DNA of 64,000 nucleotides from Candidatus Rhodoferax odensensis (GTDB taxonomy: Bacteria > Pseudomonadota > Gammaproteobacteria > Burkholderiales > Burkholderiaceae_C). The translations under genes and the position numbers were made by a program. Each line of letters begins with the position of its first letter. The first letter of the stretch is position 1. The stretch covers positions 1 through 64,000 of the forward strand of contig JADKDJ010000003.1 in assembly GCA_016718405.1 (NCBI GenBank). The letters run 5' to 3'. The notes beneath the pieces are model-generated. The model was not told the DNA's origin. It saw nothing but the letters and a program-made list of their open reading frames with translations, and ran no database searches. Positions 9,685 to 19,342 of this stretch are shown piece by piece.

Positions 9685-10848
9685 TGTTTGCTTTGGACAT
9701 CGCAACGGTGCCGTACACGGACCCGTGGAACCAATCCCTGGAAGCCCGGCTGGGCATGCTGGGCCGGGGACACCGGCGCGTCGCCTATTACTACGAGGCA
9801 GCCAACAACAGCACCTTTCGCTACCGCGCCTACAACATGGCGCAGGTACTCAACCACGACGTCGGTCGCGGCGTCAGTGCCAGCTACTTCTTCGCTGCGG
9901 ACTTGCACCGCATCGATGACATTGCGAACAGTGCCGATGTGCTGGTGATTTGCCGATCCGGCTACAACCACCAGATTGGCCAACTGATTGCGAAGTTCAA
10001 ACTGCGTGGCAAGCGTGTGTTGTTTGACATCGACGATTTTGTCTTTAACACCGACTACACCCACCTGATTGTCAACACACTGGGCCTGGACAAGGCCGAC
10101 CCGCTGGTGTGGGAGCAGTGGTTCGCCATGATCAGCCGCATGGGCCAGACGCTGCGGCAGTGCGACGGCGCCATCACCACCAACGCCTACCTGGCGCAGC
10201 GCATCAATGAGTACGCCAACCTGCCAGTCAAGGTGGTGCCAAATTTCATCAACCAGGAAACAGTTGGCCTTGTCTGACCAGGTTTATGAGGCCAAACGCG
10301 CGGGCAACTTCAAGCGCGACGGGTCGATTTGCTTGGGTTACTTCAGTGGTTCACCCTCGCACCGGTTCGACTACGCCATCGTCGAGTCCGCGCTGGAACT
10401 GGTGCTGGAGGCCGACCCGCGCACCACGTTGATGGTGGTGGGCTACATCGACGCTGGCCCGACTTTGGCGAGGTTTGGCCACCGGGTCTGCAAACAACCG
10501 TTTCACGACTACGTGAACCTGCAACACCTGATTGGCTCGGTGGAGCTGAACCTGATGCCGCTACAGGCCAATGTGTTCACCGACTCCAAATCCGAGTTGA
10601 AGTACTTCGAAGCGGCTGTCGTTGGCACGCTCAGCATTGCGTCCCCGTCATACACCTACGCGGCGGCCATCCGGCATGGCGAGAACGGCTACATCGCGCG
10701 TGCGCACCAGTGGGCGGAGGTCATGCTGCAAGCAATTGCCGAGTTGGAAGGCTACCCCCAACGCGCCGCCACGGCCCAGCACGACGCGCGGGAGAAGTTT
10801 GGCTGGTTCAATCAGGTCGACTGCATCATCAACGCGTTGGGTTGGTGA
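9684..10848 (+). pseudogene. Glycosyltransferase (GT-B, family 1/4-like), one frameshift
   Basis: The N-terminal frame reads RVAYYYEAANNSTFRYRAYN, ADVLVICRSGYNHQIGQLIA and GKRVLFDIDDFVFNTDY, then NLPVKVVPNFINQE, the typical hinge of glycosyltransferases that work with capsule or O-antigen sugars. The frame then breaks at 10262. The other frame continues QLALSDQVYEAKRAGN, SICLGYFSGSPSHRFDYAIV and SELKYFEAAVVGTLSIASPS. Removing one A from GAAACAG joins them perfectly, and the length (1165, one over a multiple of 3) agrees. Restored length is 387 residues. A sequencing slip is as likely as a real mutation. It overlaps the convergent methyltransferase by 20 bp. Confidence 0.8.
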
Positions 10849-11660
10849 TGATGGCGCGCTGTTCAAGGACAGTGCGCTGAGCCAGCTCGATGCGCGAGAC
10901 CTGGCAACCAACGGCTTGCTTGGACATGGCGACAAAGAACTCGCGTTCGTTCGAATCCTCGAAGAACTGTTCCCGCAACTCAATCAAACCAAGAGCGAAC
11001 AGGTCACCGGCGATTAAGCGAAAACTTGATGGCGTGAACTGCCACGCGTGGATGTCCAGAAACATGTCCCCCTGTTGGTACTGCTCCATGATGGCCTTGG
11101 CCTGGCTCAGCGGCCGGAAGAACGCCAGTTGCCCGGTGGAACCGCTGGACCAGGCGATGGCGCCGTCTCGCAGGCAGTTACTGGCCAACTCGTCAAAGAT
11201 CTTGCCTACTGCGTGACGCTTGCCTTGTTCGACATGGGCTTGCAAAACCTGGCCTGTGCTGGAAACCGGGCGCAGGCAGTCAAAAGAAAAACGTGTGTCC
11301 GGAATCGCCAGCGCCAAGACGCCAATTGGCTTGAGCAACTGCTGACAGTCAGACAAGAAACCCAGCAGGTCGACTGTATGTTCGATGACGTGCGATGCCA
11401 CGATGTAGTCGTAGTAGCCGCGCTTGCCAATTAGTTCCAGTATCGAACCCCATCCGATACATAGTCCACCTCCTCTATTCTTGACAGATCAATGTTGGGG
11501 GCATCTTGGTATTTGCGCCGAAGATCGGTGGCCGATAAGTGGTCAAGACCTCCACCTTATGACCATCACGTTTGGCCACCACCGGGTCAAAACTAGGCCC
11601 AATTTCAAGCCCAACGCCCTCCAGATTGATGAGTGACCGAAGCTTTTCTTTGTTTGCCAT
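10829..11660 (-). pseudogene. SAM-dependent methyltransferase (class I), two frameshifts
   Basis: The start at 11660 gives MANKEKLRSLINLEGVGLEI and GLEIGPSFDPVVAKRDG, the SAM-binding glycine motif. Two missing bases, one G near 11549 (TTGACC for TTGGACC) and one G near 11447 (GATGGGGTTCG), then have to be restored to read VEVLDHLSATDLRRKYQDAP, LELIGKRGYYDYIVASHVIE and HTVDLLGFLSDCQQLLKPIG. The length of 832 bases is two short of a multiple of 3, as expected. The rest (from 11401) is open and ends at 10829. Family members methylate sugars or lipids in surface glycan clusters; the substrate is not known. Confidence 0.75.
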
Positions 11661-11676
11661 ACTCGGGTGCCGGTTA

Positions 11677-12729
11677 TCAGGTCCGTTCAGCCAACGGTGC
11701 AGGCACCGTAGGGACGGCTGTTCTGTTCGACCATCTCTGAAGAATAGGAGACTCCAGATACCGCCAGGATACTTCTGCCAGCGGCACAGCTACAAGAACA
11801 CCCACCACCAACATCTGCCAAGGCGAAAACCCGTTGACATACATCAGCGCGGCAATGGGGAAGTGAAACAGGTAGAGGCCATAGGAAATCGTCCCGAAAT
11901 GGCGCAGTAGCCCGTTCCCCAGCAACAGCTTCGGCAGTACCGCGCTGTTCACCGTCAAATACAGAATGATGACCGAACTTAGTAGCGACGTGACTGGCTT
12001 GGCAGGGCTCTGGAACGCTTGAACAGGCTGTAAAATCAGCCACGCCATCATTGCCATGGCAGGCAAGAATATGAGCCAAGCCGAGTGCTTGGCACCGATG
12101 ATGCGCCGAACGATGTCTCGATCCTTGATCAGGGGAATCATGGAGCCAATCAAAATTCCCTCGAACCGCAATAATTGATCACCACGCCAGCGCGCCACCC
12201 AAACCGCCAGTACGCTGAGCACCAAGATCATCAACAATCCGTTGCGCCGAATGTTCACTTTGAACAAGCCGATCAGTACAAGCGGCCATACCAAATAGAA
12301 CTGCCACTCGACCGCCAAGGACCAAGTGTGCTGTAGAAACGGCGCAGGCTGAGCGCCATTGGCCCAACTGATGTTGGCCACCCAGGGTAGGGTCAACATC
12401 GTCAGCAGGTTAATGTGTGGGGTATTAGCTGGAAAGCAAAATCGCATTGCAGAATACAACACGCACACTGCAAGAAACGCAGGAATCAGCCGGATACAGC
12501 GTTTCCAGTAGAACCGGACAAGCCCAACGCTGCCAGAGCGAGTAATCTCCGAAAGAAGCTGCGAGGAGATTAAGTAACCACTCAGGGAAAAGAATATGTC
12601 GACGCCCAACTCGCCGCCACGCGGAATTCCCAGAGTGTGCATTAGCATGACCACCAGCACAGCGAAACCACGCAAACCATCCAGCGCATTCACACGCGCC
12701 GCCACACGCGTCTGTAGGTGATCTTTCAT
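11677..12729 (-). CDS. Acyltransferase 3 family membrane protein (OafA-like)
   Basis: This 350-residue polytopic membrane protein shows ALDGLRGFAVLVVMLMHTLG with the catalytic His, GVDIFFSLSGYLISSQLL and TWSLAVEWQFYLVWPLVLIG. The final part, HFGTISYGLYLFHFPIAALM, is typical of acetyl/acyl transferases acting on surface polysaccharide or lipid A. The reading frame is open further upstream to 12888, but ATG 12729 is preceded by GGAGGGGAGAAAGA, a strong ribosome site, and gives the normal family start. It lies 16 bp downstream of nothing else on this strand except the long RTX gene, and is intact, unlike its homologue at 5334-6462. Confidence 0.88.
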   Translation of the reverse strand: MKDHLQTRVAARVNALDGLRGFAVLVVMLMHTLGIPRGGELGVDIFFSLSGYLISSQLLSEITRSGSVGLVRFYWKRCIRLIPAFLAVCVLYSAMRFCFPANTPHINLLTMLTLPWVANISWANGAQPAPFLQHTWSLAVEWQFYLVWPLVLIGLFKVNIRRNGLLMILVLSVLAVWVARWRGDQLLRFEGILIGSMIPLIKDRDIVRRIIGAKHSAWLIFLPAMAMMAWLILQPVQAFQSPAKPVTSLLSSVIILYLTVNSAVLPKLLLGNGLLRHFGTISYGLYLFHFPIAALMYVNGFSPWQMLVVGVLVAVPLAEVSWRYLESPILQRWSNRTAVPTVPAPLAERT

Positions 12730-12891
12730 TCTTTCTCCCCTCCCTGAATCGACAAAGCCGATCGACCTCAATGCACCAGTTCGCCGATCTATCTTTCGCC
12801 GATGTGTCGCACTCCGCTGATACGGTATGTTTGGGCTCGCAATTAGAAGTCCCGCACAAACGAATAGCGAGCCTCCCAAAACAAGCAATCC

Positions 12892-15800
12892 TCAGTTGAT
12901 GACATCGGCCGTCGTCAACGCCCCATCTGCGTCGACGATTCCGATCAGGGTCACCGACCCTGCGTCAAGGATTCCGTCAACGCCAGTGCGCACGTCGTAC
13001 ACATAGGCCGTGCTACCCAAGAGATCGTTGATAACCGCAAAGATCCAGCCATCGGCGGCACTTTCATCGGTAAAGGCCTCGGAGAGGAACGCCGCTACAT
13101 CTGCCATGTTGTTGTAGGTGGTCACCGCTTCCACTCCCGTGCCATCGGCACCATTCGCGAAGACGTAGACCTCACCATCCCCGTGCATCGTTTGAGCGAT
13201 GGCGTTGGCTGCGACGTCGTGGTTGGCGCTGTCCCCTTCCAAGTTGGTGAAGTCCAGCGAATCGGTACCAACTTGGAAGCCCAGAATCGAGTCCTTGCTG
13301 AGCCCATCTGTCGGGCCCGCAAAGACGAAAGTGTCGGCTCCCGCTCCACCGCCCTGCGTAATCGTGGTGGCCGTTGCAGACATGACCAGTTGGGCATCAC
13401 TGTTGGCGACCGCGATGGTATCCGCTGTTACAACGTCAGAGCCCGAAGCGAACGTGATGTTAAGGATATCGTTCGCGGCGTCATAGACGGCGCCCGCAAC
13501 ATCAATGTCGTTGCCCGAGACATCTTCAAAGGCATCGGCTACAGCGTTGATGTCCACGAGATTCGCATTGATCAACGCTGCCAACGCGGCACCGACTGCG
13601 TCATTGGTAGACCCAGCAAGGATGTCGAGATTGTTTCCCACAGCCGCGTCAGAATCCGCGGGAACCAGCACCTCATTGAGCGCGAGAACGGCGCCTCCCG
13701 TGCCCATGGTCAATGTGATGACGTCAGCAGCGGCATCCAGTGGCAGCGAGATCTGAATCTGACGCACTTCGGCGCCGGCACCACCATCGAGCGTGTCGTT
13801 ACCGCCACCGCCCTCGATCCTGTCGTCACCTGATCCGCCGGTGATGGTGTCATTGCCCGCACCACCGATGATGATGGCACCCACTGCCGCAGTATCGATC
13901 ACGCTGATCGTCACCGCGCTGGTCACTCGGCTGAAGTTCAGTCGCGTCACATCCGTAACGAAGAGCACCGCGGCATCGTCCTCCAACTGTCCGCCCGTGA
14001 TGTCCAACACATACTCGTGCCCGGAACTCGCTATGGAAGCGTTGGTCATCCACATGGTCGAAAAGCCCAGCACGCTGTCGATTAAGCTAAGGTTGCCCAC
14101 GACCACGTCGTCGACCAGGTCACGTGCCACGTCGTTGGCGCCATCACTATCCTTGTCGCCAGGGCCAACATAGTTCGTCTCAAGGGCGTTGGCGTTCAGC
14201 GTCAGATCATTGTCCTGATCATCGTCGTCGCCGACCAGCAACAGGTTGTTGTCGGTCACGTTGGTGATGTCGAGCACGTCGAAGTCAAAGCCGAACACGT
14301 CGTTCAACACTTCCAGGCTGATGGTGTCAGCTGCGTTGGTGTCGAGCTGGATCGGGCCGCCGTCAAAGTCGATGGCATCGTCAAACACCTGGATGGTGTC
14401 GCGGTCGCCCGTCAGGTTGTCGCGGAAGGTCAGGTCGTCCTGGATGCGGCTCAGGTCGTCCATGCGGTAGGTGTCGTCGGTGTCGGCGTCTCGCAGGGTC
14501 TCAAAGCCGACCAGCTCCAGCGAGTTGGCTTCATCGCCAGCACCAATGGTGACGGTGATCGAGCTGGTTGCATCGGTCACACCACCCAGGATGAACAACT
14601 TGTCGGTCAGACCACCGGCAAAGGCGATCGTGTCCAGGTCGCCGCGAGCACCCTTGATGGTCAGGCTGCCGGTACTGATTTCGTTCTGAGCCGAGTAGGA
14701 CGTAATCTTGTCGGTCGCCGACACGTCAGCGTCCACCGTCAGCGCATTGTGGTCGTCGCCAGGTGCGGTGTGCAGGGCGTCAACAGTCACCAAGCCGGTG
14801 GTGGCAGGGTTAGCGTCGTCGTACTCGACGATGTCGATCGTGATCGCCACCGAGTCACCTTCGTAGTTGACCTGGTTGTGGCCGCCGCGCAGGTTCAGCA
14901 CGTTGACTGCATCAGCTTCCCAGCCGCTGAGGTCGACGTTTTCGTTCCAGTCGCTGCCTTCCAGGCTCGTCCAAGTGGCGTTGCCAGGGATGGCGGTCAC
15001 GATGGTCGTGCTGGTGTCGATGAACTTGTAATCCAGGAAGTTCATGCCAACCACGGAGGTTCCAGTGGTGGCGCTGGCAACCTTGATCTCATGCACTTCA
15101 CGACCATAGCCGCCAGCCACGCTGTACGTGCCGTTCCAGTCAGCCACGTTGTCGAAGTTGTTGCTGAAGGAGATGCGCAGGTTCTGGTTGGCACCGGTCA
15201 GGTCCAGAATGCTCTCGCCCTGGGCTGCAACGATGTTCTCGGCAGATACGATTTCGTCAACGCGGTCGGCGTCGTCGTCGTCGACTAGATCAAAGGTTGC
15301 ATCGTCTCCATCACCATCCACCAGTACGTAAAGGGTGTCTTGATCCGCGCCGAAGTTGACCACAGCGGCAATGCTGTCCACGGTTTGGCTATAGTCAACC
15401 GTATCGCCATCCGTGTCAGTGCCCATTTCGCTCATCGAGAATCGAAACTGGCCGAAGTTGAGCACCTGAGGTAAATCGGTTGCCGCGCCCAACACCACGT
15501 CGTCTACACCCGCTGCGAGCTGCAACAAAGACAGCCGGTCCGATGGCTGGTTCGCGTTGATCAGGTCGAAGTTGAGCAAGGAGTCGATTGGTATGTCAGC
15601 CTCATCAACACCGTCATGATCGGTATTCGCGTTCAGGCTCAAGACGCTTGCATTGGCCAAGATGACGGTGCGAGGCGTCCCAGGTGGCGGCGACAGGCTG
15701 GTGTCCAAGACGGTGACATCTACGTTCGCGATCGGACCAACCAACGCCAACCGAAGTGTCTCAGCGCCTTCGGTAGTGGCATCCGCCGCCAAATTCACGT

Positions 15801-16833
15801 TGGCCTGACCAACACCGGACGCGTTGACCGTGAAGTTGCCGCTCAATGAGCCGCCGACGATGTCCGCAACGGTAATGCCTGCGCCCGACAGAGCAAACCC
15901 GACCACCGTGCCGGCAGCAACATTGGTCGTAGTGAGGGTATAGGTCACGGCACTGCCCTCACTCTGGCTTGTTGGACTGCCGGCAAGGTGGTAGGTGGGG
16001 GTCAGAACAGGCGTCAGGCTGGTGTCGTTCACCGCAACATCGTACTGACCGGCACTATTGGGAAGCTGCAGCCGCATGGTTTCCAGCCCCTCGGTGCTCG
16101 CGTCAGCGGCCAACGTGATGCTGGCCGAACCAACCCCCGCCGCGTTGAGCGTGAAACTACCTGTCAACAAGCCGCCGACCACATCCGCGCTGGTGATGCC
16201 GGTACCTGCGAGGCTGAAGTTGACCACGGTGCCAGCCGCCAGCCCGGTGGTGGTGAGAAAGAAGTTTACCGAGCTGCCCTCGTCGGCGCTGGTGGTGGTC
16301 GCGGTCAAGGCATAGCTGGGCGGCAGGGCCAGCGGTGCCAGCAATTGGGCAAACCCCATACCGTCGTAGACCGCCCCATCGGGCGACTGCGCGAACGCCG
16401 CCGCCGCCTCGGCTCGACCGGCCAGCAGCGCCTTGACACTGAGTAGGTCAACATCGGTGGTGGTCAGCGTCTCGATCGCTCCCGTCAAGGTCACCACCAA
16501 GTCGCCTCGCGATGCGAATGTGGCCACCAGCGGGGTAAGCGCAGTAACCCAAGACGCTTTCACGCCCGCACCCAAAACGGCACCGTAGGTTAGATTGTCA
16601 ACCAGGGCGGCCGCAAACGCGGCGTCAGTGGTGACCGAGGCGTAGGCCGAAAACGGCGACTGAGGAACACTCAGGTTGAAAAGCAGGTTGAGCACCTGCG
16701 CAGGATTTGCACCGCCATCGAGGTAGGCCGCTCCTGACGCGACCAAGTCCGCCGTTGGGGCAGAACGCAAAGAAAAGGCAAACAGCTTGACGACGCTGGC
16801 GGCCGAAGCCCCGTAGTTCCCTAAATACGACAT
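12892..16833 (-). CDS. Large RTX/S-layer-like secreted protein
   Basis: This is a 1313-residue acidic protein, rich in Asp, Gly, Ala, Thr and Val and nearly free of Cys. There is no Sec signal peptide. About residues 1-150 form an Ala-rich head (MSYLGNYGASAASVVKLFAF). Two tandem ~100-residue repeats follow at about 180-275 and 285-385 (TTTGLAAGTVVNFSLAGTGI; TTTNVAAGTVVGFALSGAGI), resembling Calx-beta-type modules. The long middle is Asp-rich. RTX calcium-binding nonapeptides lie near 985-1020 (GGAGNDTITGGSGDDRIEGG). The C terminus is hydrophobic/acidic, as in type I secretion substrates. I infer a T1SS-exported cell-surface or S-layer protein; no T1SS genes are in the window. ATG 16833 has AAGGAGT 6-7 bases upstream and beats an ATG at 16860. 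Confidence 0.8.
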   Translation of the reverse strand: MSYLGNYGASAASVVKLFAFSLRSAPTADLVASGAAYLDGGANPAQVLNLLFNLSVPQSPFSAYASVTTDAAFAAALVDNLTYGAVLGAGVKASWVTALTPLVATFASRGDLVVTLTGAIETLTTTDVDLLSVKALLAGRAEAAAAFAQSPDGAVYDGMGFAQLLAPLALPPSYALTATTTSADEGSSVNFFLTTTGLAAGTVVNFSLAGTGITSADVVGGLLTGSFTLNAAGVGSASITLAADASTEGLETMRLQLPNSAGQYDVAVNDTSLTPVLTPTYHLAGSPTSQSEGSAVTYTLTTTNVAAGTVVGFALSGAGITVADIVGGSLSGNFTVNASGVGQANVNLAADATTEGAETLRLALVGPIANVDVTVLDTSLSPPPGTPRTVILANASVLSLNANTDHDGVDEADIPIDSLLNFDLINANQPSDRLSLLQLAAGVDDVVLGAATDLPQVLNFGQFRFSMSEMGTDTDGDTVDYSQTVDSIAAVVNFGADQDTLYVLVDGDGDDATFDLVDDDDADRVDEIVSAENIVAAQGESILDLTGANQNLRISFSNNFDNVADWNGTYSVAGGYGREVHEIKVASATTGTSVVGMNFLDYKFIDTSTTIVTAIPGNATWTSLEGSDWNENVDLSGWEADAVNVLNLRGGHNQVNYEGDSVAITIDIVEYDDANPATTGLVTVDALHTAPGDDHNALTVDADVSATDKITSYSAQNEISTGSLTIKGARGDLDTIAFAGGLTDKLFILGGVTDATSSITVTIGAGDEANSLELVGFETLRDADTDDTYRMDDLSRIQDDLTFRDNLTGDRDTIQVFDDAIDFDGGPIQLDTNAADTISLEVLNDVFGFDFDVLDITNVTDNNLLLVGDDDDQDNDLTLNANALETNYVGPGDKDSDGANDVARDLVDDVVVGNLSLIDSVLGFSTMWMTNASIASSGHEYVLDITGGQLEDDAAVLFVTDVTRLNFSRVTSAVTISVIDTAAVGAIIIGGAGNDTITGGSGDDRIEGGGGNDTLDGGAGAEVRQIQISLPLDAAADVITLTMGTGGAVLALNEVLVPADSDAAVGNNLDILAGSTNDAVGAALAALINANLVDINAVADAFEDVSGNDIDVAGAVYDAANDILNITFASGSDVVTADTIAVANSDAQLVMSATATTITQGGGAGADTFVFAGPTDGLSKDSILGFQVGTDSLDFTNLEGDSANHDVAANAIAQTMHGDGEVYVFANGADGTGVEAVTTYNNMADVAAFLSEAFTDESAADGWIFAVINDLLGSTAYVYDVRTGVDGILDAGSVTLIGIVDADGALTTADVIN

Positions 16834-16988
16834 GGCGATACTCCTTGTGATGTGTGGCAACCCAAATCCCGGTCGTTCACCCTATCACTTTGACGACACC
16901 CGGTCCAGCCGCAATTGTTTCAAAAGGCGTCTGCGGCGGCAATAGTTGGCGGATTGCGCCGCAGTTCACCCCGCGCCCCAAAACTGAA

Positions 16989-17546
16989 TCAGTCAAACAG
17001 ATCCGCCCGATCAAGCCGAGCGCCTTGCTGGTCCTTCGCCGAGACCAGGGGTTGGTCGACCTGGGCGTTTGACAGCGGCCAGTCAATGGCAATCTGGGGA
17101 TCGTTCCAGACGATGCAGCGTTCAAACGCGGGCGCGTAGAAATCAGTCGTCTTGTACAGAAAATCGGCGGACTCCGACAATGCCAAAAAGCCATGCGCGA
17201 AACCCGGCGGCACCCACAACTGGCGCTGGTTGTCCTCGCTCAACTCCACCCCCACCCACTGGCCAAAGGTTGATGAGGCGCGGCGAATGTCCACCGCCAC
17301 ATCGAAGACCGCGCCACGCGCCACACGGACCAACTTGCCTTGCGCTTGCTGCAACTGGTAGTGCAAGCCACGCAGCACACCGCGCGCGGACCGGCTATGG
17401 TTGTCCTGCACAAACGCGTGCGATCCTCCCACCGCGTCGTCAAAAACCCGCTGGTTGAAGCTCTCGAAGAAGAAGCCGCGTGCATCACCAAACACCTTGG
17501 GCTCGAAAATAAGCACATCGGGAATGCGCGTGGGCACCGCTTTCAT
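16989..17546 (-). CDS. rfbC: dTDP-4-dehydrorhamnose 3,5-epimerase
   Basis: The 185-residue protein makes dTDP-4-keto-L-rhamnose from dTDP-4-keto-6-deoxyglucose, third step of dTDP-rhamnose synthesis. It shows PDVLIFEPKVFGDARGFFFE at the N terminus, QDNHSRSARGVLRGLHYQ with the catalytic His and FGQWVGVELSEDN. WVPPGFAHGFLALSESADFL is the cupin core and YAPAFERCIVWND follows. The start overlaps the stop of rfbA by four bases (ATGA at 17543-17546). It is the last gene of the rfbBDAC operon. Full length and intact. Confidence 0.96.
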   Translation of the reverse strand: MKAVPTRIPDVLIFEPKVFGDARGFFFESFNQRVFDDAVGGSHAFVQDNHSRSARGVLRGLHYQLQQAQGKLVRVARGAVFDVAVDIRRASSTFGQWVGVELSEDNQRQLWVPPGFAHGFLALSESADFLYKTTDFYAPAFERCIVWNDPQIAIDWPLSNAQVDQPLVSAKDQQGARLDRADLFD

Positions 17547-18430
17547 GGTGCCTTGCCTTCCTGCAGGATGCGCAACAGGTAGCGGCCATAACCGTTCTTG
17601 GCCATCGGCTGTGCCAGCGCTTGCAATTGCTCCGAACTGATGAAACCGTTGCGCCAGGCAATCTCTTCGAGGCAGGCGATCTTGAGACCCTGGCGGTGCT
17701 CGAGCGTCGCAATGAACTGGCTGGCCTCCAGCAAACTGTCATGCGTGCCAGTGTCGAGCCAGGCGTAGCCGCGCTGCATGATCTGAACGTTGAGTTGGCC
17801 ACGGTCCAGGTAGGCCTGGTTCACCGACGTGATCTCCAGCTCACCGCGGGCGCTGGGTCGGACCGACTTGGCTATGTCGACCACCTGGTTATCGTAGAAA
17901 TACAGACCCGTGACAGCGTAGCTGCTTTGCGGCTTGAGCGGTTTTTCCTCAATGCTGCGGGCCTTGCCTTCGGCGTCGAAAGCCACCACGCCATAGCGTT
18001 CGGGGTCCTGCACATGGTAGGCAAACACCGTCGCGCCCGATTCCTGCTCGTTGGCCCGTGCCAGCAGGGGGGCGAAGTCGTGACCATGAAAAATGTTGTC
18101 CCCAAGCACCAACGCGCTAGGCGAGTTGCCAACAAACTTGTCTCCGATGATGAAGGCCTGCGCCAAACCATCGGGACTCGGCTGCACGGCGTACTGCAGG
18201 TTCAAACCCCACTGGCTGCCATCGCCCAGCAATTGCTGAAAGCGTGGTGTGTCCTGCGGCGTGCTGATGACCAGGATGTCGCGCATACCCGCCAGCATCA
18301 GCGTGCTGAGCGGGTAGTAGATCATCGGTTTGTCGTAGACCGGCAGCAGTTGCTTGCTCATGGCCAGCGTGGCCGGGTGCAAGCGGGTGCCCGAGCCACC
18401 GGCGAGGATGATGCCTTTTCTGTGTGTCAT
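17543..18430 (-). CDS. rfbA: Glucose-1-phosphate thymidylyltransferase
   Basis: This 295-residue protein transfers dTMP to glucose-1-phosphate, the first step to dTDP-rhamnose. The signature GGSGTRLHPATLAMSKQLLP is followed by YDKPMIYYPLSTLMLAG and ALVLGDNIFHG, then KPLKPQSSYAVTGLYFYDN, all typical of RmlA. ATG 18430 (MTHRKGIILAGG) fits the family; a TTG at 18442 in the same frame would place the start directly against the rfbD stop. It overlaps rfbC by ATGA. Confidence 0.96.
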   Translation of the reverse strand: MTHRKGIILAGGSGTRLHPATLAMSKQLLPVYDKPMIYYPLSTLMLAGMRDILVISTPQDTPRFQQLLGDGSQWGLNLQYAVQPSPDGLAQAFIIGDKFVGNSPSALVLGDNIFHGHDFAPLLARANEQESGATVFAYHVQDPERYGVVAFDAEGKARSIEEKPLKPQSSYAVTGLYFYDNQVVDIAKSVRPSARGELEITSVNQAYLDRGQLNVQIMQRGYAWLDTGTHDSLLEASQFIATLEHRQGLKIACLEEIAWRNGFISSEQLQALAQPMAKNGYGRYLLRILQEGKAP

Positions 18431-18442
18431 GTCAGTTGCCAA

Positions 18443-19342
18443 TCAAAGGGTTTCAGTCAGCATGCGTACGACGCCCTGCTGCCACGGCGGCAGCACGAGA
18501 TTGAAGCGACGCTGCAGCTTGGAGGTATCCAGTCGGGAGTTGAGCGGGCGGCGGGCTGGCGTGGGGAAGCTGGTCGTCGGCACCGGGTCCACCGCGGCGG
18601 GGCTGGCCTTGAGCGTCGCACCCAGCTTCAAGGCTGCTTCCAACACAAAGCTGGCGTAGCCATGCCAACTGGTCTGGCCGCTGGCGCTCAGGTGGTACAG
18701 ACCAGCGAGGTTCTCACTGTCGGGGCTGGCAGTGACCTGCCGCAGCGCGTGGGCCGTGACATCGGCCAGCAACTCCGCCCCGGTGGGTGCGCCGACCTGG
18801 TCGTTGATCACGCTCAGCCGATCCCGTTCCTTGGCTAGCCGCAACATGGTCTTGGCGAAGTTGCCACCGCGCGCAGCGTAGACCCAGCTGGTACGGAAGA
18901 TCAGATGCTTCGCGCCACTGTCCACAATGGCCCGCTCGCCTTGCAGTTTGGTTTGGCCATAGATGTTGAGAGGACCGGTCGCGTCCTCCTCGCGCCAGGG
19001 GCGTTCACCACTGCCGTCAAAAACATAGTCGGTGGAGTAGTGCACCAGCCACACCCCCAACGCGGCAGCCTGCTGCGCCAGCGTGGCAGGCGCCAGGGCA
19101 TTGATGGTGCGAACCAGTTCGGGTTCGCTCTCAGCCTTGTCGACTGCCGTGTGGGCGGCGGCATTGACGATCAGGTCGGGGCGCACCGCTTGCACGGTTT
19201 GGGCAAGCCCCGCCGGATTGGTGAAATCGCCGCAGAACTCGGTGCTGTCAAAGTCCAATGCCACCAGTTCGCCCAGGGGCGCCAGGCTGCGTTGCAGTTC
19301 CCAGCCGAGCTGCCCGCCCTTGCCGAACAACAGAATCCTCAT
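18443..19342 (-). CDS. rfbD: dTDP-4-dehydrorhamnose reductase
   Basis: This 299-residue NADPH-dependent short-chain reductase makes the final dTDP-L-rhamnose. MRILLFGKGGQLGWELQ is the Rossmann loop and LIVNAAAHTAVDKAE and STDYVFDGSG are family motifs. NIYGQTKLQGE holds the YxxxK catalytic pair and HLIFRTSWVYAARGGNFAKT follows. Its ATG overlaps the rfbB stop by four bases, so the four genes are translated in coupled fashion. Confidence 0.96.
   Translation of the reverse strand: MRILLFGKGGQLGWELQRSLAPLGELVALDFDSTEFCGDFTNPAGLAQTVQAVRPDLIVNAAAHTAVDKAESEPELVRTINALAPATLAQQAAALGVWLVHYSTDYVFDGSGERPWREEDATGPLNIYGQTKLQGERAIVDSGAKHLIFRTSWVYAARGGNFAKTMLRLAKERDRLSVINDQVGAPTGAELLADVTAHALRQVTASPDSENLAGLYHLSASGQTSWHGYASFVLEAALKLGATLKASPAAVDPVPTTSFPTPARRPLNSRLDTSKLQRRFNLVLPPWQQGVVRMLTETL

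Noticed and set aside
13183..13833. Long open frames antisense to the RTX-like gene (also 14749-15288, 15988-16446)
   Set aside because: They are by-products of the biased codon use of the Asp/Ala-rich RTX gene; no ribosome sites and no recognisable protein features.
12892..16833. RTX toxin
   Set aside because: No hydrophobic pore-forming region, no acyltransferase (HlyC-like) gene, and few nonapeptide repeats; a surface-layer protein fits better.
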